Shown here: positions 9,196 to 18,412 of the stretch, piece after piece
Layout: each line of letters starts with the position of its first letter
Position numbering within the stretch: position 1 is the stretch's first letter
From: Streptomyces pseudovenezuelae
Lineage (GTDB): Bacteria; Actinomycetota; Actinomycetes; Streptomycetales; Streptomycetaceae
Direction of reading: 5' to 3'
NCBI RefSeq assembly: GCF_001513955.1
Contig: NZ_KQ948154.1
Span: 186,001 to 250,000, forward strand
Length of the DNA stretch: 64,000 nucleotides
Notes under the pieces: generated by a model
What the model saw: the letters and a program-made list of their open reading frames with translations, nothing else
The model's database searches: none
Told to the model about the DNA's origin: nothing
Position numbers and translations under genes: made by a program

Positions 9196-12122
9196 TGAGC
9201 GGGGTCGACGAGAACGCGGCCTTCGACGCACTGCGCCGGGCGATGGCGGAGAACGCCGAGGAACCGGAGGGGCCCGCCCGCAACGCGCGCGCGGAACAGC
9301 TGCTCGCCGAGGCCGAGAAGCTGAACATCCCGCTCGCGGTCATCGAGGCGCTCGGACACCAGCTGAAGGTCTACAACTACAGCTCCGAGAAGGCCAAGAT
9401 GTTCGTCCCCTTCGCGCGGCTGCTGCGCATGTGGGACGAGCATCCCGAGGACTTCGACGAGTACGAGACGCATGCGCTGCACTGGGTCTTCAAGTGGATG
9501 ACGACCGGCATGCTCGACCAGCCGCACATCCCGCTCGCGGCCATGGAGAAGTGGCTCGGCGAGATGGAGCACCGCTACCGGCTGGCCGGGCACTCCGAGC
9601 GGGCCGTGCGCGGCGCCGAACACAGCGTGGCCGCGCATGTCGGGGACCTGGAGCGGGCCGAGCGCGCGTACGCCGCGTGGCTGGCCGCCGACCGGGACGT
9701 CATGTCCGACTGCCACGCCTGCGAGCTGCACGAGCAGGGCTGGTGGCAGGCGCAGTGCGGGCGGGACGAGGAGGCGCTGGAGCTGTGGGCGCCGGTCCTG
9801 GAGGGCGAGTTCAGCTGCGCCCACGAGCCGCACGCGGCCCTCGCCTCCTCTCTCGCGCCGCTGCTGCGCCTGGGCCGCCTCGACGAGGCGCGCGCCAACC
9901 ACCTGCGGGGCTTCAGGCTCGTGCGGTCCATGGAGAGCATGCGCGGTGCCTACGCGGACCATGTCGAGTTCTGCGCGCTCAGCGGCAACGAGGCCCGCGC
10001 TCTGGAACTGCTCGCGGAGCGCCCCGCGTACTTCACGGACGACGGCCATCCGCGCAGCAGGCTGGACTTCACGGCCGTGGTGGCCCTGCTGATGGACCGG
10101 CTGACCGGGCTGGGCCTGGGCGAGCAGCCGGTGCCGGGGCCGGCGGGCCGGTCCTGGACGGCGGCCGGACTCGCCGCCCACGCGCGCGAGGAGGCCCTCG
10201 CACTGGCCGCCCGCTTCGACGAGCGCAACGGCACGGCCCACGTCGGCGAGCAGACCCGCGCGCGGATGGCACAGCGGCCGCTGGTGGAGCGGCTGCCCCT
10301 GGGCGTACGGGCGGCCCGGACGGTCGCCGCTCCCGTGGTGGCGTCCGCGGCCGCCCCGGCGACCACCCGGGAACCCGATCTGCCGGCGCTGGTCGCCGAG
10401 GCACGACGGCTGTCGGACACCCTCCGGCCGAACGCCGTGGAGGCGTGGGCGGCGGTCGCACGGGCCGCCGAGGGCGTCGGGCTGGACCCGCGCGACCGGG
10501 CGGAGATCGCCGACCACGAGGCGATGGACCAGGGCCCCGAGGGCCTCGAACTGTTCGAGAGGGCCGCCGAGTTGTACACGGCGGCGGGCGACCCCGGCGA
10601 GGCGCTGGCCGCACGCGCGCGTGCGGCGTACGTGCGCGCGCTGGCGGGCGAGGTGGAGGAGGCGCTCGCCGCGGTCGCCGGACTCTACGACGAGGTCCTC
10701 GCGCTCTACTCCGTGGACGACACGGGCGTACGGCAGACCGCGTCGGTGCTGATGTCCCGGGCCCGGATCCTGATGCGGCGGGTGCACGAGGGCGACGACG
10801 AGGCGTTCCTGTCCGAGGCCGAGTCCGCCGTACGGGAGGTGCTCGCCCTTGTCGAGGGGCGGACCGGGGACGACGTGCGGCTCGCCGCGCGGGTCGCCGA
10901 GGCGCAGGCGATGCTGGCGGAGCTGGCCTCCCGGACCGGGGACCTGCCGGCGGCGGCCGAGCTGTTCACGTGGGCCGCGACGGGGTTCGTGGAGGCGGGT
11001 CTGCCGTGGTTCGCGGTGGAGTACGAGGCCCGGCTGGCCGGGCTCCTGCACCACCTGGGCGATCCGGCCGGGACGGAACGGGCCCTGCGGGCCGCCCTGG
11101 AGCACGGCGGGCAGCACCTGGAGGCGATCGGACGGGCCCAGCTGCATCTGCAGCTCGCGGAGGTCCTCGGCGGCCGGGGGCTCGCCGAGGAGGCCGCCGA
11201 GCACGCCCTGGAGGCGGCTCACTGGGCCGACGAGGCCGGGGAGGGGCCGACGCTGGGTGCCCTGGCCCGGCACCAGCTGGGCGGGTCCCTGCTGGGCCTC
11301 GGGCGGTGGGCCGAGGCCGCGGAGGTGCTGGAGTCGGCGCTGCTCGACCTGAGCGCCGAACGGCACGGCGACGGGGCGGTCGTACAGGCGCTGTGGTGGC
11401 TCGGCGACTGTCTGAGCGAGCTGGGCGAGCACTGGGAGGCGGCCGAACGGCGTCTGCGGGCCGCCGACATCGCCCGGCACTGGCCCGAGCAGCACGACCA
11501 CGCGACGCTCGCCCACCTCGCCGCCGAGTCCCTCGGGGCCGCGGGGCTGCCCGCCGAGGCGGACCGGGCGTACGCGCGCGCGGGCGCTCTGTGGCGGGAG
11601 CTCGGCAACGTGCACGGCCTCGTCCGCTCCCTGCGGGCCCGCGCCTGGCTCGCGCTGCGCGCCGAGGACGGGGCGGACGCGGCAAGGGAGTTGATGGCGG
11701 ACGCGGTCCGGGAGTGCGAGGCCGCGCTGAGTGGGGCAGCGGACGACGAGGAGCAGCGGCAGCGGCTCGTCGGTGAACTCGGGCACACCCACCGGCAGTT
11801 CGGGGACCTGATCGCCCGTTCCGTGCCCGAGGAGGCCGAGGACGACGTGATCCGGGCGGTGCTGGAGGCGGCGCTGGCCCAGGTCGTGGAGGCGATCGTC
11901 GTGTTCGCCTCGCTCGGGGACGACGCCCTGGACGCCCGGACCGCAGCCGAACTCGCGGCGGGCTGGCTGGCGGCCGACCTGAGCCGGCCGGCTCAGGCGG
12001 CGGCACGCGCGCGTGCGGTGCTCGACGCGTACCGGGACACGGACGGCAGCGACGACACGGCACAGGCCCGGCGGGCCGAGGCGGAGCAGTTGCTGGGCCT
12101 CATGGAGGGACAGGGTGCCTGA
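9195..12122 (+). CDS. Large TPR-like helical repeat protein coupled to the Hsp90-like gene
   Basis: 975 aa from the ATG that overlaps the upstream stop. The sequence is nearly all amphipathic helix with recurring TPR-like pairs such as LELFERAAELYTAAGDPGEA, AAELFTWAATGFVEAGLPW and ADRAYARAGALWRELGNVHG, and no enzyme motif. One cluster of cysteines and histidines lies near residue 175 (DCHACELHEQGW). No signal peptide or membrane helix is visible. Eukaryotic Hsp90 co-chaperones commonly use TPR domains, so a scaffold or co-chaperone role for the Hsp90-like partner is a reasonable inference, not a demonstrated one. The long frame open upstream to 8943 overlaps the Hsp90 gene and is not used. 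Confidence 0.85.
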   Translation: MSGVDENAAFDALRRAMAENAEEPEGPARNARAEQLLAEAEKLNIPLAVIEALGHQLKVYNYSSEKAKMFVPFARLLRMWDEHPEDFDEYETHALHWVFKWMTTGMLDQPHIPLAAMEKWLGEMEHRYRLAGHSERAVRGAEHSVAAHVGDLERAERAYAAWLAADRDVMSDCHACELHEQGWWQAQCGRDEEALELWAPVLEGEFSCAHEPHAALASSLAPLLRLGRLDEARANHLRGFRLVRSMESMRGAYADHVEFCALSGNEARALELLAERPAYFTDDGHPRSRLDFTAVVALLMDRLTGLGLGEQPVPGPAGRSWTAAGLAAHAREEALALAARFDERNGTAHVGEQTRARMAQRPLVERLPLGVRAARTVAAPVVASAAAPATTREPDLPALVAEARRLSDTLRPNAVEAWAAVARAAEGVGLDPRDRAEIADHEAMDQGPEGLELFERAAELYTAAGDPGEALAARARAAYVRALAGEVEEALAAVAGLYDEVLALYSVDDTGVRQTASVLMSRARILMRRVHEGDDEAFLSEAESAVREVLALVEGRTGDDVRLAARVAEAQAMLAELASRTGDLPAAAELFTWAATGFVEAGLPWFAVEYEARLAGLLHHLGDPAGTERALRAALEHGGQHLEAIGRAQLHLQLAEVLGGRGLAEEAAEHALEAAHWADEAGEGPTLGALARHQLGGSLLGLGRWAEAAEVLESALLDLSAERHGDGAVVQALWWLGDCLSELGEHWEAAERRLRAADIARHWPEQHDHATLAHLAAESLGAAGLPAEADRAYARAGALWRELGNVHGLVRSLRARAWLALRAEDGADAARELMADAVRECEAALSGAADDEEQRQRLVGELGHTHRQFGDLIARSVPEEAEDDVIRAVLEAALAQVVEAIVVFASLGDDALDARTAAELAAGWLAADLSRPAQAAARARAVLDAYRDTDGSDDTAQARRAEAEQLLGLMEGQGA

Positions 12123-12142
12123 CGGCCGGGGTCTCCCGGGGT

Positions 12143-13858
12143 CTATTCGACGCCGATGAGCAGCACGGCTCCCTGCCGTCCGCCCCGGTACACCACCGTG
12201 TCCACGGCGAGGTACGACTCCCGTACGCGCACCTCCAGGCGTTCGGCGACGATCTCGGGGGCCTGGTCGCCGAGGACCAGGGTGACCAGCTCGCCGCCGG
12301 CCGAGAGCATGCGGTCGAGGACGGCCTCGGCGGTGACGGCGACATCCGAGCCGATCACCGCCACGTCCCCGTCGATGAGCCCGAGGACGTCCCCGGCCTG
12401 GCAGATGCCGGCCATGGTCCAGGACTGGCGTTCGGCGACGGTGACCTCGGCGTAGCGGGTCGCGCCGGCCGCCGAGGTCATCTGGACGACGTCCTCGTCG
12501 AACCGGCGCTCCGGCTCGTGCACGGCGAGCGCCGCGATGCCCTGGACCGCGGAGCGGGTCGGGATCAGCGCGACCCGGATGCCCTCGGTGCGGGCCTGCT
12601 CGGCCGCGGCGGCCGCGGTGTGGCGCAGGTCGGCGTCGTTGGGCAGCAGCACGACCTCGCGCGCGTGGGCCCGCCGTACGGCCTGCACCAGCTCCCCGCT
12701 CGCGGGCGGCTCCCCGGGGCGCGCGAGCACGGTGGTCGCCCCGGCCTCGGCGTACAGCCCGGCCAGGCCCTCACCGGGCACGACGGCGACGACGGCGCGC
12801 TGGGCGGGCTCGCGGGGCGGCCGTTCGGCGCCGGTGGTGTGCACGTCCTCGGTACCGAAGTGCGTGATGCGGATCCGGTACGGCCGCCCGGCCTCGACGC
12901 CCGCCTCCACGGCGGCGCCCGCGTCGTCGACGTGCACATGGACGTTCCACAGCCCGTCGCCGCCGACCACCACGAGGGAGTCCCCGAGTCCGTCGAGCCG
13001 CTGCCGCAGCCGCGCGACGGCCGTGTCCTCGGCCTCCAGGAGGTAGATCACCTCGAAGGCGGGACCGCCGGTGCCCGGGGCGTCGGCGCACTCGTCGGGG
13101 GAGGCCGCGAGGCCCACGGCGGCGTTCGCGGGGGAGGTCGTGTCCACCACGCCTGCCGCGCGCGCGTGCTCCGGGTCGCTCACCACCGGCACCGCCCTGG
13201 GCACCTCCCCCGTGAACGTCTCCACCAGGGCCCCGAGCACCGCCACCAGCCCCCGCCCGCCGGCGTCCACCACCCCCGCCCGCTCCAGGACGGCCAGCTG
13301 GCCGGGTGTCGCGGCGAGGGCGGCGCGCGCCCCTTCGTAGGCGGCCCGGGCGACCGTCCCGCAGTCGCCCTCCGCTCCCCCGGCCGCGTCGGCGGCGGCC
13401 GAGGCGACCGTGAGGACCGTGCCCTCCACGGGGTGGGCCACGGCCTCGCGGGCGGAGTCGGCGGCGTGCCGCAGGGCGAGCCGGAGCCCTTCGCCGTCCG
13501 TGTGAGTCGTCTCACCGTCGGCGGCGAGCACCTGGGCCATGCCGCGCAGCAGCTGGGCGAGGATCGTGCCCGAGTTGCCGCGGGCGCCTATGAGGGCTCC
13601 GTGCGCCATCGCGCGCGCGGCGTCGGCCAGTGCGGGTTTCCCCGAGCCGTGGGCGTCGTGGGCCTCGAAGACGGCCTCCACGGCCGCGGCCGCCGACTCC
13701 GCCGTCAGATACAGGTTGGTGCCGGTGTCCCCGTCGGCGACCGGGTAGACGTTGATCGCGTCGATCTCCTCGCGGGCCCGGCCCAGCGCCCGCAGCGCGA
13801 GACCGCACCAGGTGCGCACCGCGAGAGCATCGAAGAATGTCTGCGGCACCTGCGCCAC
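12143..13858 (-). CDS. DAK2/DhaL-domain kinase-like protein (FakA/YloV type)
   Basis: 571-aa protein with an N-terminal DhaL-type ATP-binding domain (INVYPVADGDTGTNLYLT, acidic metal ligands in DGDTG at 42-46; ARGNSGTILAQLLRG) and a C-terminal domain of the YloV/FakA type ending in the strand-rich GELVTLVLGDQAPE region. In Firmicutes FakA phosphorylates fatty acids held by FakB proteins, and yloV lies between rpmB and recG, as here. The GTG at 13856-13858 follows GAGGAGG with good spacing. An ATG at 13949-13951 would add 31 weakly conserved residues with no ribosome site. It is divergent from rpmB and convergent with the TPR gene. Confidence 0.88.
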   Translation of the reverse strand: MAQVPQTFFDALAVRTWCGLALRALGRAREEIDAINVYPVADGDTGTNLYLTAESAAAAVEAVFEAHDAHGSGKPALADAARAMAHGALIGARGNSGTILAQLLRGMAQVLAADGETTHTDGEGLRLALRHAADSAREAVAHPVEGTVLTVASAAADAAGGAEGDCGTVARAAYEGARAALAATPGQLAVLERAGVVDAGGRGLVAVLGALVETFTGEVPRAVPVVSDPEHARAAGVVDTTSPANAAVGLAASPDECADAPGTGGPAFEVIYLLEAEDTAVARLRQRLDGLGDSLVVVGGDGLWNVHVHVDDAGAAVEAGVEAGRPYRIRITHFGTEDVHTTGAERPPREPAQRAVVAVVPGEGLAGLYAEAGATTVLARPGEPPASGELVQAVRRAHAREVVLLPNDADLRHTAAAAAEQARTEGIRVALIPTRSAVQGIAALAVHEPERRFDEDVVQMTSAAGATRYAEVTVAERQSWTMAGICQAGDVLGLIDGDVAVIGSDVAVTAEAVLDRMLSAGGELVTLVLGDQAPEIVAERLEVRVRESYLAVDTVVYRGGRQGAVLLIGVE

Positions 13859-14114
13859 CTGCGCCTCCTCGGGCTGCTGGACTGGACGCAGCGTAGACCC
13901 CGGACGGGTGTCCGCCGGAAGTGGGCCGGGAGCGAGTGCCTGATCAGCCATGGTAGTTTCGTTCTACTGGCGCGGTCGTTGTATGCTGCTCCGGTTGCCC
14001 GATCTGATCGGGCCATTCCCCTGGCAGTGCCACTCAGATCTCTGATCCTACGATCTCGATCCTCGGCTTGCCGGGATCCGACCGTAAGTGCATCTGAAGT
14101 CTTTGGAGTGACCC

Positions 14115-14300
14115 GTGGCTGCCAACTGCGACGTCTGCGGCAAGGGGCCGGGCTTCGGCAACAACATCTCGCACTCGCACCGCCGTACGTCCCGTCGCTG
14201 GAACCCGAACATCCAGCGCGTCCGTACCGTGGTCGGCGGGACGCCGAAGCGCGTGAACGCTTGCACCTCGTGCATCAAGGCCGGCAAGGTCTCGCGCTGA
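14115..14300 (+). CDS. rpmB: 50S ribosomal protein L28
   Basis: 61-aa large-subunit protein. VAANCDVCGKGPGFGNN and the basic HSHRRTSRRWNPNIQ segment are typical of L28. Two CxxC pairs (CDVC near the N-terminus, CTSC near residue 50) make this the zinc-binding form. The GTG start is preceded by GGAG. It is monocistronic, closed by a strong hairpin at 14343-14373, and divergent from the DAK gene. Confidence 0.97.
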   Translation: MAANCDVCGKGPGFGNNISHSHRRTSRRWNPNIQRVRTVVGGTPKRVNACTSCIKAGKVSR

Positions 14301-14342
14301 CGCACAGCTAAGCGCGCGGCCACTGCTGGTTCGCTGCACTGA

Positions 14343-14373
14343 GCCGGTCCACCGAGAGGTGGGCCGGCTTTTT
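14343..14373 (+). terminator. Rho-independent terminator of rpmB
   Basis: An 11-bp stem (14343-14353 with 14358-14368, one G.T wobble), loop GAGA, followed directly by five T. It is one of the few canonical hairpin-plus-T-tract terminators in the window, between rpmB and the convergent thiD. Confidence 0.9.
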
Positions 14374-14387
14374 GCCGTGCCCACGTC

Positions 14388-15185
14388 CTAGGCGCCCGTC
14401 CGCCGACGGAACCGCCATCCGTGGTCCACGGGGCCGATCCCGCCGCCGAGCGCGAATCCGGCGGCGATCGCCCCGGTGACGTACTCCTTCGCGGCCGTCA
14501 CCGCCTCCGGTACGCGATGGCCCTTCGCGAGCTGCGAGGCGATCGCGGAGGCGAGGGTGCAGCCCGTGCCGTGCGTGTGCCGGTTGTCGTGGCGGGGCGC
14601 GCGCAGCCAGTGCTCCTCGGATCCGTCGGTGAGCAGGTCGACGGCGTCACCCGGAAGATGGCCGCCCTTGACGAGCACCCACCGCGGTCCGTACGACAGG
14701 ACGGCCGCGGCGGCCTCCCGCAGCTGCTCCTCCGACTCGACCCGGACACCGGTGAGCTGGGCCACCTCGTCGAGGTTCGGGGTGGCGACGGTGGCCACCG
14801 GGAGCAGCCGTCGTCGGACGGAGTCCAGGGCGGAGGCGGCCAGCAGCGGGTCGCCGTGCTTGGAGACACCGACCGGGTCGATCACGGCCGGGGCGTCCGT
14901 GGCGCCGATCAACTCGGCGACCGCCTCGACGAGTTCGGCCGAGGCGAGCATGCCGGTCTTGACGGCCTGGACGCCGATGTCGTCCACGACGCTGCGGTAC
15001 TGGGCCCGTACCGCCTCCACCGGCAGCTCCCAGGCGCCCTGCACGCCGAGGGAGTTCTGCGCGGTGACGGCGGTTATGACACTCATGCCGTGCGCGCCGA
15101 GCGCGAGCATGGTCTTCAGGTCGGCCTGGATTCCGGCGCCTCCGCCGGAGTCCGAGCCCGCGACCGTGAGCACCAGGGGCTTCAC
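14388..15185 (-). CDS. thiD: Hydroxymethylpyrimidine/phosphomethylpyrimidine kinase
   Basis: 265-aa ribokinase-fold enzyme that phosphorylates HMP and then HMP-P in thiamine synthesis. The N-terminal GSDSGGGAGIQADLKTM motif, QNSLGVQG, VIDPVGVSKHGDPLL and the anion-hole motif HGTGCTLASAI are all present. The GTG at 15183-15185 overlaps the thiL stop (GTGA), so it is translationally coupled to thiL. The longer open frame upstream is the shadow of thiL. No TPP riboswitch is visible immediately upstream of this pair. Confidence 0.95.
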   Translation of the reverse strand: MKPLVLTVAGSDSGGGAGIQADLKTMLALGAHGMSVITAVTAQNSLGVQGAWELPVEAVRAQYRSVVDDIGVQAVKTGMLASAELVEAVAELIGATDAPAVIDPVGVSKHGDPLLAASALDSVRRRLLPVATVATPNLDEVAQLTGVRVESEEQLREAAAAVLSYGPRWVLVKGGHLPGDAVDLLTDGSEEHWLRAPRHDNRHTHGTGCTLASAIASQLAKGHRVPEAVTAAKEYVTGAIAAGFALGGGIGPVDHGWRFRRRTGA

Positions 15186-16150
15186 GACTCGATGTCCCCG
15201 CCGAAGTGGTCCCAGCCGCCCTTGCTGGTCCAGGGCGCCCCGTCGACCGTCACCTGGGGCAGCGCCGAGGGGTTGAGGACCTCGCCGATCACCTTCCAGC
15301 GGGCCGGGAGCTTCACGTCCGGCGGGAAGGTCGCCACGATCGCGTGGTCCTCGCCCCCGGTCAGCACCCACTGGAGGGGGTCGACACCGACGGCCTGCCC
15401 GATGTCGTTCATCTGGGTCGGGATGTCGATCGCACCGGAGCTGATGTCGATCCTGACCTTGCTGGCCTCGGCGATGTGCCCGAGGTCGGCGATCAGCCCG
15501 TCGCTCACGTCGCACATGGCGGTCGCGCCGAGCGCGGCGGCGGCCGGGCCCGCGTGGTAGGGGGGCTCGGGGCGCCGGTGCGCCTCGACGAACGCGCGCG
15601 GCGAGCGGAAGCCGCGGGCGAGCACCGCGTACCCGGCCGCCGACCAGCCCAGCCAGCCGGTCACCGCCACGAGGTCGCCGGGCTGGGCCCCGCCCCGGGT
15701 CACCGGCTCCTGGCCCCGCAGATCACCGAGGGCGGTGATGGAGACCATGATCGTGTCCCCGCGCACGACGTCCCCGCCGACCACTGAGGCGCCCGCGACC
15801 TGGCACTCGTCGCGCAGGCCGTCCATGAGCTCCGAGGGCCAGGTGACGGGGAGTTCGGCGGGCACGACCAGGCCCAGCAGCAGGGCGGTCGGCACGGCAC
15901 CCATGGCGGCGATGTCCGCGAGGTTCTGCGCGGCCGCCTTGCGCCCGACGTCGTAGGCCGTGGACCAGTCGCGGCGGAAGTGCCGGCCCTCCAGAAGGAT
16001 GTCGGTGCTCGCCACCACCCTGCGGTCGGGTGCGGCGACCACCGCGGCGTCGTCGCCGGGGCCCACCCGGACCGCCGGCGTGGTGGTGAGACGGGAGGTG
16101 AGCTCCCTGATGAGCCCGAACTCGCCGAGCTCACCAACAGTGCCCTTCAT
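15182..16150 (-). CDS. thiL: Thiamine-monophosphate kinase
   Basis: 322-aa kinase that makes thiamine diphosphate from TMP, an AIRS/PurM-fold enzyme. The motifs GELGEFGLIRELT, VGPGDDAAVV, ASTDILLEGRHF, NLADIAAMGA and DVSDGLIADLGHI carry the metal and ATP ligands. The ATG at 16148-16150 has purine-rich AAGGG just upstream and starts the usual MKGTVGELGEF. Forms a two-gene operon with thiD and is divergent from the Lrp-type gene. Confidence 0.95.
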   Translation of the reverse strand: MKGTVGELGEFGLIRELTSRLTTTPAVRVGPGDDAAVVAAPDRRVVASTDILLEGRHFRRDWSTAYDVGRKAAAQNLADIAAMGAVPTALLLGLVVPAELPVTWPSELMDGLRDECQVAGASVVGGDVVRGDTIMVSITALGDLRGQEPVTRGGAQPGDLVAVTGWLGWSAAGYAVLARGFRSPRAFVEAHRRPEPPYHAGPAAAALGATAMCDVSDGLIADLGHIAEASKVRIDISSGAIDIPTQMNDIGQAVGVDPLQWVLTGGEDHAIVATFPPDVKLPARWKVIGEVLNPSALPQVTVDGAPWTSKGGWDHFGGDIES

Positions 16151-16356
16151 TGCCCTTACGCCCCTTCTGTGCCGTGCCGTGCCCGGTCGCGCGTCATCAG
16201 TGTCCTCGATACGGTCGAGGGGACCGTGAACTTCTGTCGTGTCCGCACCCCGGCACGGGTGTCCGCGTCCCCGCGGGTCTCCCCGCGGGGAGCGGCGACG
16301 CGATACCGTGGCGTTCCTTTTCCCCACATGATCCTCGTGGCCGCCCTGGAGGTTCC

Positions 16357-16590
16357 GTGGTACAGGCGTACATCCTGATCCAGACGGAGGTCGGCAAGGC
16401 GTCGACCGTCGCCGAGACGATCAGCAAGATCCCTGGAGTCATCCAGGCCGAGGACGTGACAGGACCGTATGACGTGATCGTCCGCGCCCAGGCCGACACC
16501 GTGGACGACCTCGGCCGGTTGGTGGTCGCCAAGGTCCAGCAGGTGGACGGCATCACCCGCACCCTGACCTGCCCGGTCGTCCATCTGTAG
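16357..16590 (+). CDS. Stand-alone Lrp/AsnC ligand-binding (RAM) domain protein
   Basis: 77-aa protein consisting only of the RAM effector-binding domain of Lrp/AsnC regulators (VVQAYILIQTEVGKAS, GPYDVIVRAQADTVDDL, VDGITRTLTCPVV); no HTH. Such stand-alone domains oligomerise and bind amino acids in other prokaryotes, and may modulate full-length Lrp proteins. The GTG at 16357-16359 has GGAGG four bases upstream, which fixes the start inside a much longer open frame. Confidence 0.9.
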   Translation: MVQAYILIQTEVGKASTVAETISKIPGVIQAEDVTGPYDVIVRAQADTVDDLGRLVVAKVQQVDGITRTLTCPVVHL

Positions 16591-16610
16591 CCCCCGTCTA
16601 CCCTTGGCCG

Positions 16611-17093
16611 GTGAACTTCTTCCGTCACCGGCCTCTCGGTCTGTCCGCGCTCGCCCTGCTGATCACGGTCGCGGGCTGCTCCTCCGCAGACGACAGCGCG
16701 TCGGCGGAGGTTCCCTCGCCGGGGGCGGGCGTCACGAAGCTGTGCCGGGAACTGGACCGGGTACTGCCGTCCAAGGTCGACGACCAGGACCGTCGGGATC
16801 CCGAGCCCGCGTCCGCGCTGACCGCGGGCTGGGGTGACCCGGCGATCATACTGCGGTGCGGTGTCGCGCGGCCCTCGAAGATGGACGATCCGGAGGCCGA
16901 CGGGGTCGAGGTCGACGGGGTCGGGTGGCTGCTGGAGAAGCAGGACGACGGGTCGTTCCGCTTCACGACGACGCTCAGGAAGGCGTATGTCGAGGTGACG
17001 ATCCCTGCGGGGCGGACGGGGGATGGCATGGCGCCGTTGGTGGACCTGGCGCCTGCCATCAGGAAAGCGGTGCCGGAGGGGATCGCCGACTAG
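16611..17093 (+). CDS. DUF3515 lipoprotein
   Basis: 160-aa exported lipoprotein with signal peptide (residues 1-22) and lipobox ITVAGC, Cys23 being the lipidated residue. The rest matches the actinobacterial DUF3515 family, with VTKLCRELDRVLPSKV, WGDPAIILRCGV and a conserved Cys pair, and is expected on the outer face of the membrane. GTG start 20 bases after the RAM gene, probably cotranscribed. Its proximity to ddl and thiL is conserved in streptomycetes from memory. Function unknown. Confidence 0.88.
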   Translation: MNFFRHRPLGLSALALLITVAGCSSADDSASAEVPSPGAGVTKLCRELDRVLPSKVDDQDRRDPEPASALTAGWGDPAIILRCGVARPSKMDDPEADGVEVDGVGWLLEKQDDGSFRFTTTLRKAYVEVTIPAGRTGDGMAPLVDLAPAIRKAVPEGIAD

Positions 17094-17142
17094 GCGCCGC
17101 GGGACCGCGCCACATCGTTCGGCCGCGCGCCGTCCGTGGCCT

Positions 17143-17164
17143 GTCGCGCAGTTCCCCGCGTCCC
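17143..17164. repeat. Dispersed 22-nt intergenic repeat, copy 1
   Basis: Carries the core GTCGCGCAGTTCCCCGCG, with one change (T for C) near its 3' end compared with the other copies at 25565-25586 (inverted), 25631-25652 and 44750-44771. It lies between the convergent DUF3515 and ddl genes. Confidence 0.75.
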
Positions 17165-17172
17165 TGGGTGGG

Positions 17173-18330
17173 TCACCGCAAGCCCGTCGACCTGCGCAGT
17201 GCCGCATCGATCAGCCTGCTCACCAGCTCCGGGTAGCTGATGCCGCTCGCCTCCCACATCTGCGGGTACATCGAGATCGGCGTGAAGCCCGGGAGCGTGT
17301 TGATCTCGTTGATCACGAACTCGCCGTCCTCGGTGAGGAAGAAGTCCGCGCGGACCAGGCCCTCGCAGGAGGCCGCCTCGAACGCGTCGACCGCGAGCTT
17401 CTGGACCTCGGCCGTCTCCTCGGGCGTGAGCGGCGCCGGCACGATGCCGGGGGTCGAGTCGATGTACTTGGCCTCGAAGTCGTAGTACGCGTGCTCCTGC
17501 GGCGGGGGGATCTCGGCCGGGACCGACGCGCGCGGGCCGTCCTCGAACTCCAGGACACCGCACTCGATCTCACGGCCCCGAAGCGCCGCCTCCACGAGGA
17601 TCTTCGGGTCGTGGCTCTGCGCCTCGGCGATCGCCTCGTCGAGCCCGGAGAGGTCGTCGACCTTGGTGATGCCGATCGACGAACCCGCGCGCGCGGGCTT
17701 CACGAAGAGCGGCCAGCCGTGCTCACCCGCGAAGTCGACGATCTTCTTGCGGGCCGCGGACTCGTCCCGCTGCCACTCGCGCGGCCTGATCACCACGTAC
17801 GGGCCGACCTTGAGCCCGAAGGAGGTGAACACCCGCTTCATGTACTCCTTGTCCTGGCCGACGGCCGAGGCGAGCACACCCGCGCCGACGTACGGGACAC
17901 CGGAGAGCTCCAGGAGGCCCTGGAGGGTGCCGTCCTCGCCGTAGGGGCCGTGCAGGACGGGGAAGACGACGTCGACCTCACCGAGCGCCTTGGGCACCGA
18001 CCCGGGCTCGCTGTAGACGACTTCGCGGTTCGCGGGGTCCACGGGGAGCACCACGCCGCCCTCGCTGGACTCGGCGAGCTCCTCGACGCTCGGCGTGCGG
18101 CGCTCGGTGATCGCCATGCGTTCCGGTTCGTCGGCGGTGAGCGCCCAGCGGCCGTCACGGGTGATACCGATCGGCAGCACGTCGTACTTGGTCCGGTCGA
18201 TGGCCCGCAGTACGGCGCCGGCCGTGACCACGGAGATCCCGTGTTCGGAGCTGCGTCCGCCGAACACGACGGCCACGCGCGGCTTGCGAGGCGGCTGCTC
18301 AGGGTTCTGGGGGAGGTTCTCGGTGCTCAT
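17173..18330 (-). CDS. ddl: D-alanine--D-alanine ligase
   Basis: 385-aa ATP-grasp enzyme making the D-Ala-D-Ala dipeptide for peptidoglycan. VAVVFGGRSSEHGIS at the N-terminus, PVLHGPYGEDGTLQG, the phosphate-binding KPARAGSSIGI and the metal motif INEINTLPGFTPISMYP are present. The omega-loop YYDFEAKY keeps the tyrosine typical of D-Ala-D-Ala ligases, as opposed to the histidine of VanA-type D-lactate ligases, so this is the housekeeping enzyme. The ATG at 18328-18330 fits family length; the ribosome site is weak. Downstream of gpsA on the same strand, a streptomycete arrangement. Confidence 0.95.
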   Translation of the reverse strand: MSTENLPQNPEQPPRKPRVAVVFGGRSSEHGISVVTAGAVLRAIDRTKYDVLPIGITRDGRWALTADEPERMAITERRTPSVEELAESSEGGVVLPVDPANREVVYSEPGSVPKALGEVDVVFPVLHGPYGEDGTLQGLLELSGVPYVGAGVLASAVGQDKEYMKRVFTSFGLKVGPYVVIRPREWQRDESAARKKIVDFAGEHGWPLFVKPARAGSSIGITKVDDLSGLDEAIAEAQSHDPKILVEAALRGREIECGVLEFEDGPRASVPAEIPPPQEHAYYDFEAKYIDSTPGIVPAPLTPEETAEVQKLAVDAFEAASCEGLVRADFFLTEDGEFVINEINTLPGFTPISMYPQMWEASGISYPELVSRLIDAALRRSTGLR

Positions 18331-18412
18331 ATCGCGTTGAGAGTACCCGTTGGTAGTGCCCTGAGACAGCGTCCACCCCTGCGGCGAACGAGGCAAAAAC
18401 CGGCCTCGTGGC

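Noticed and set aside
8658..11792. 1044-codon frame antisense to the Hsp90/TPR genes
   Set aside because: No domain; GC-skewed shadow of the TPR gene.
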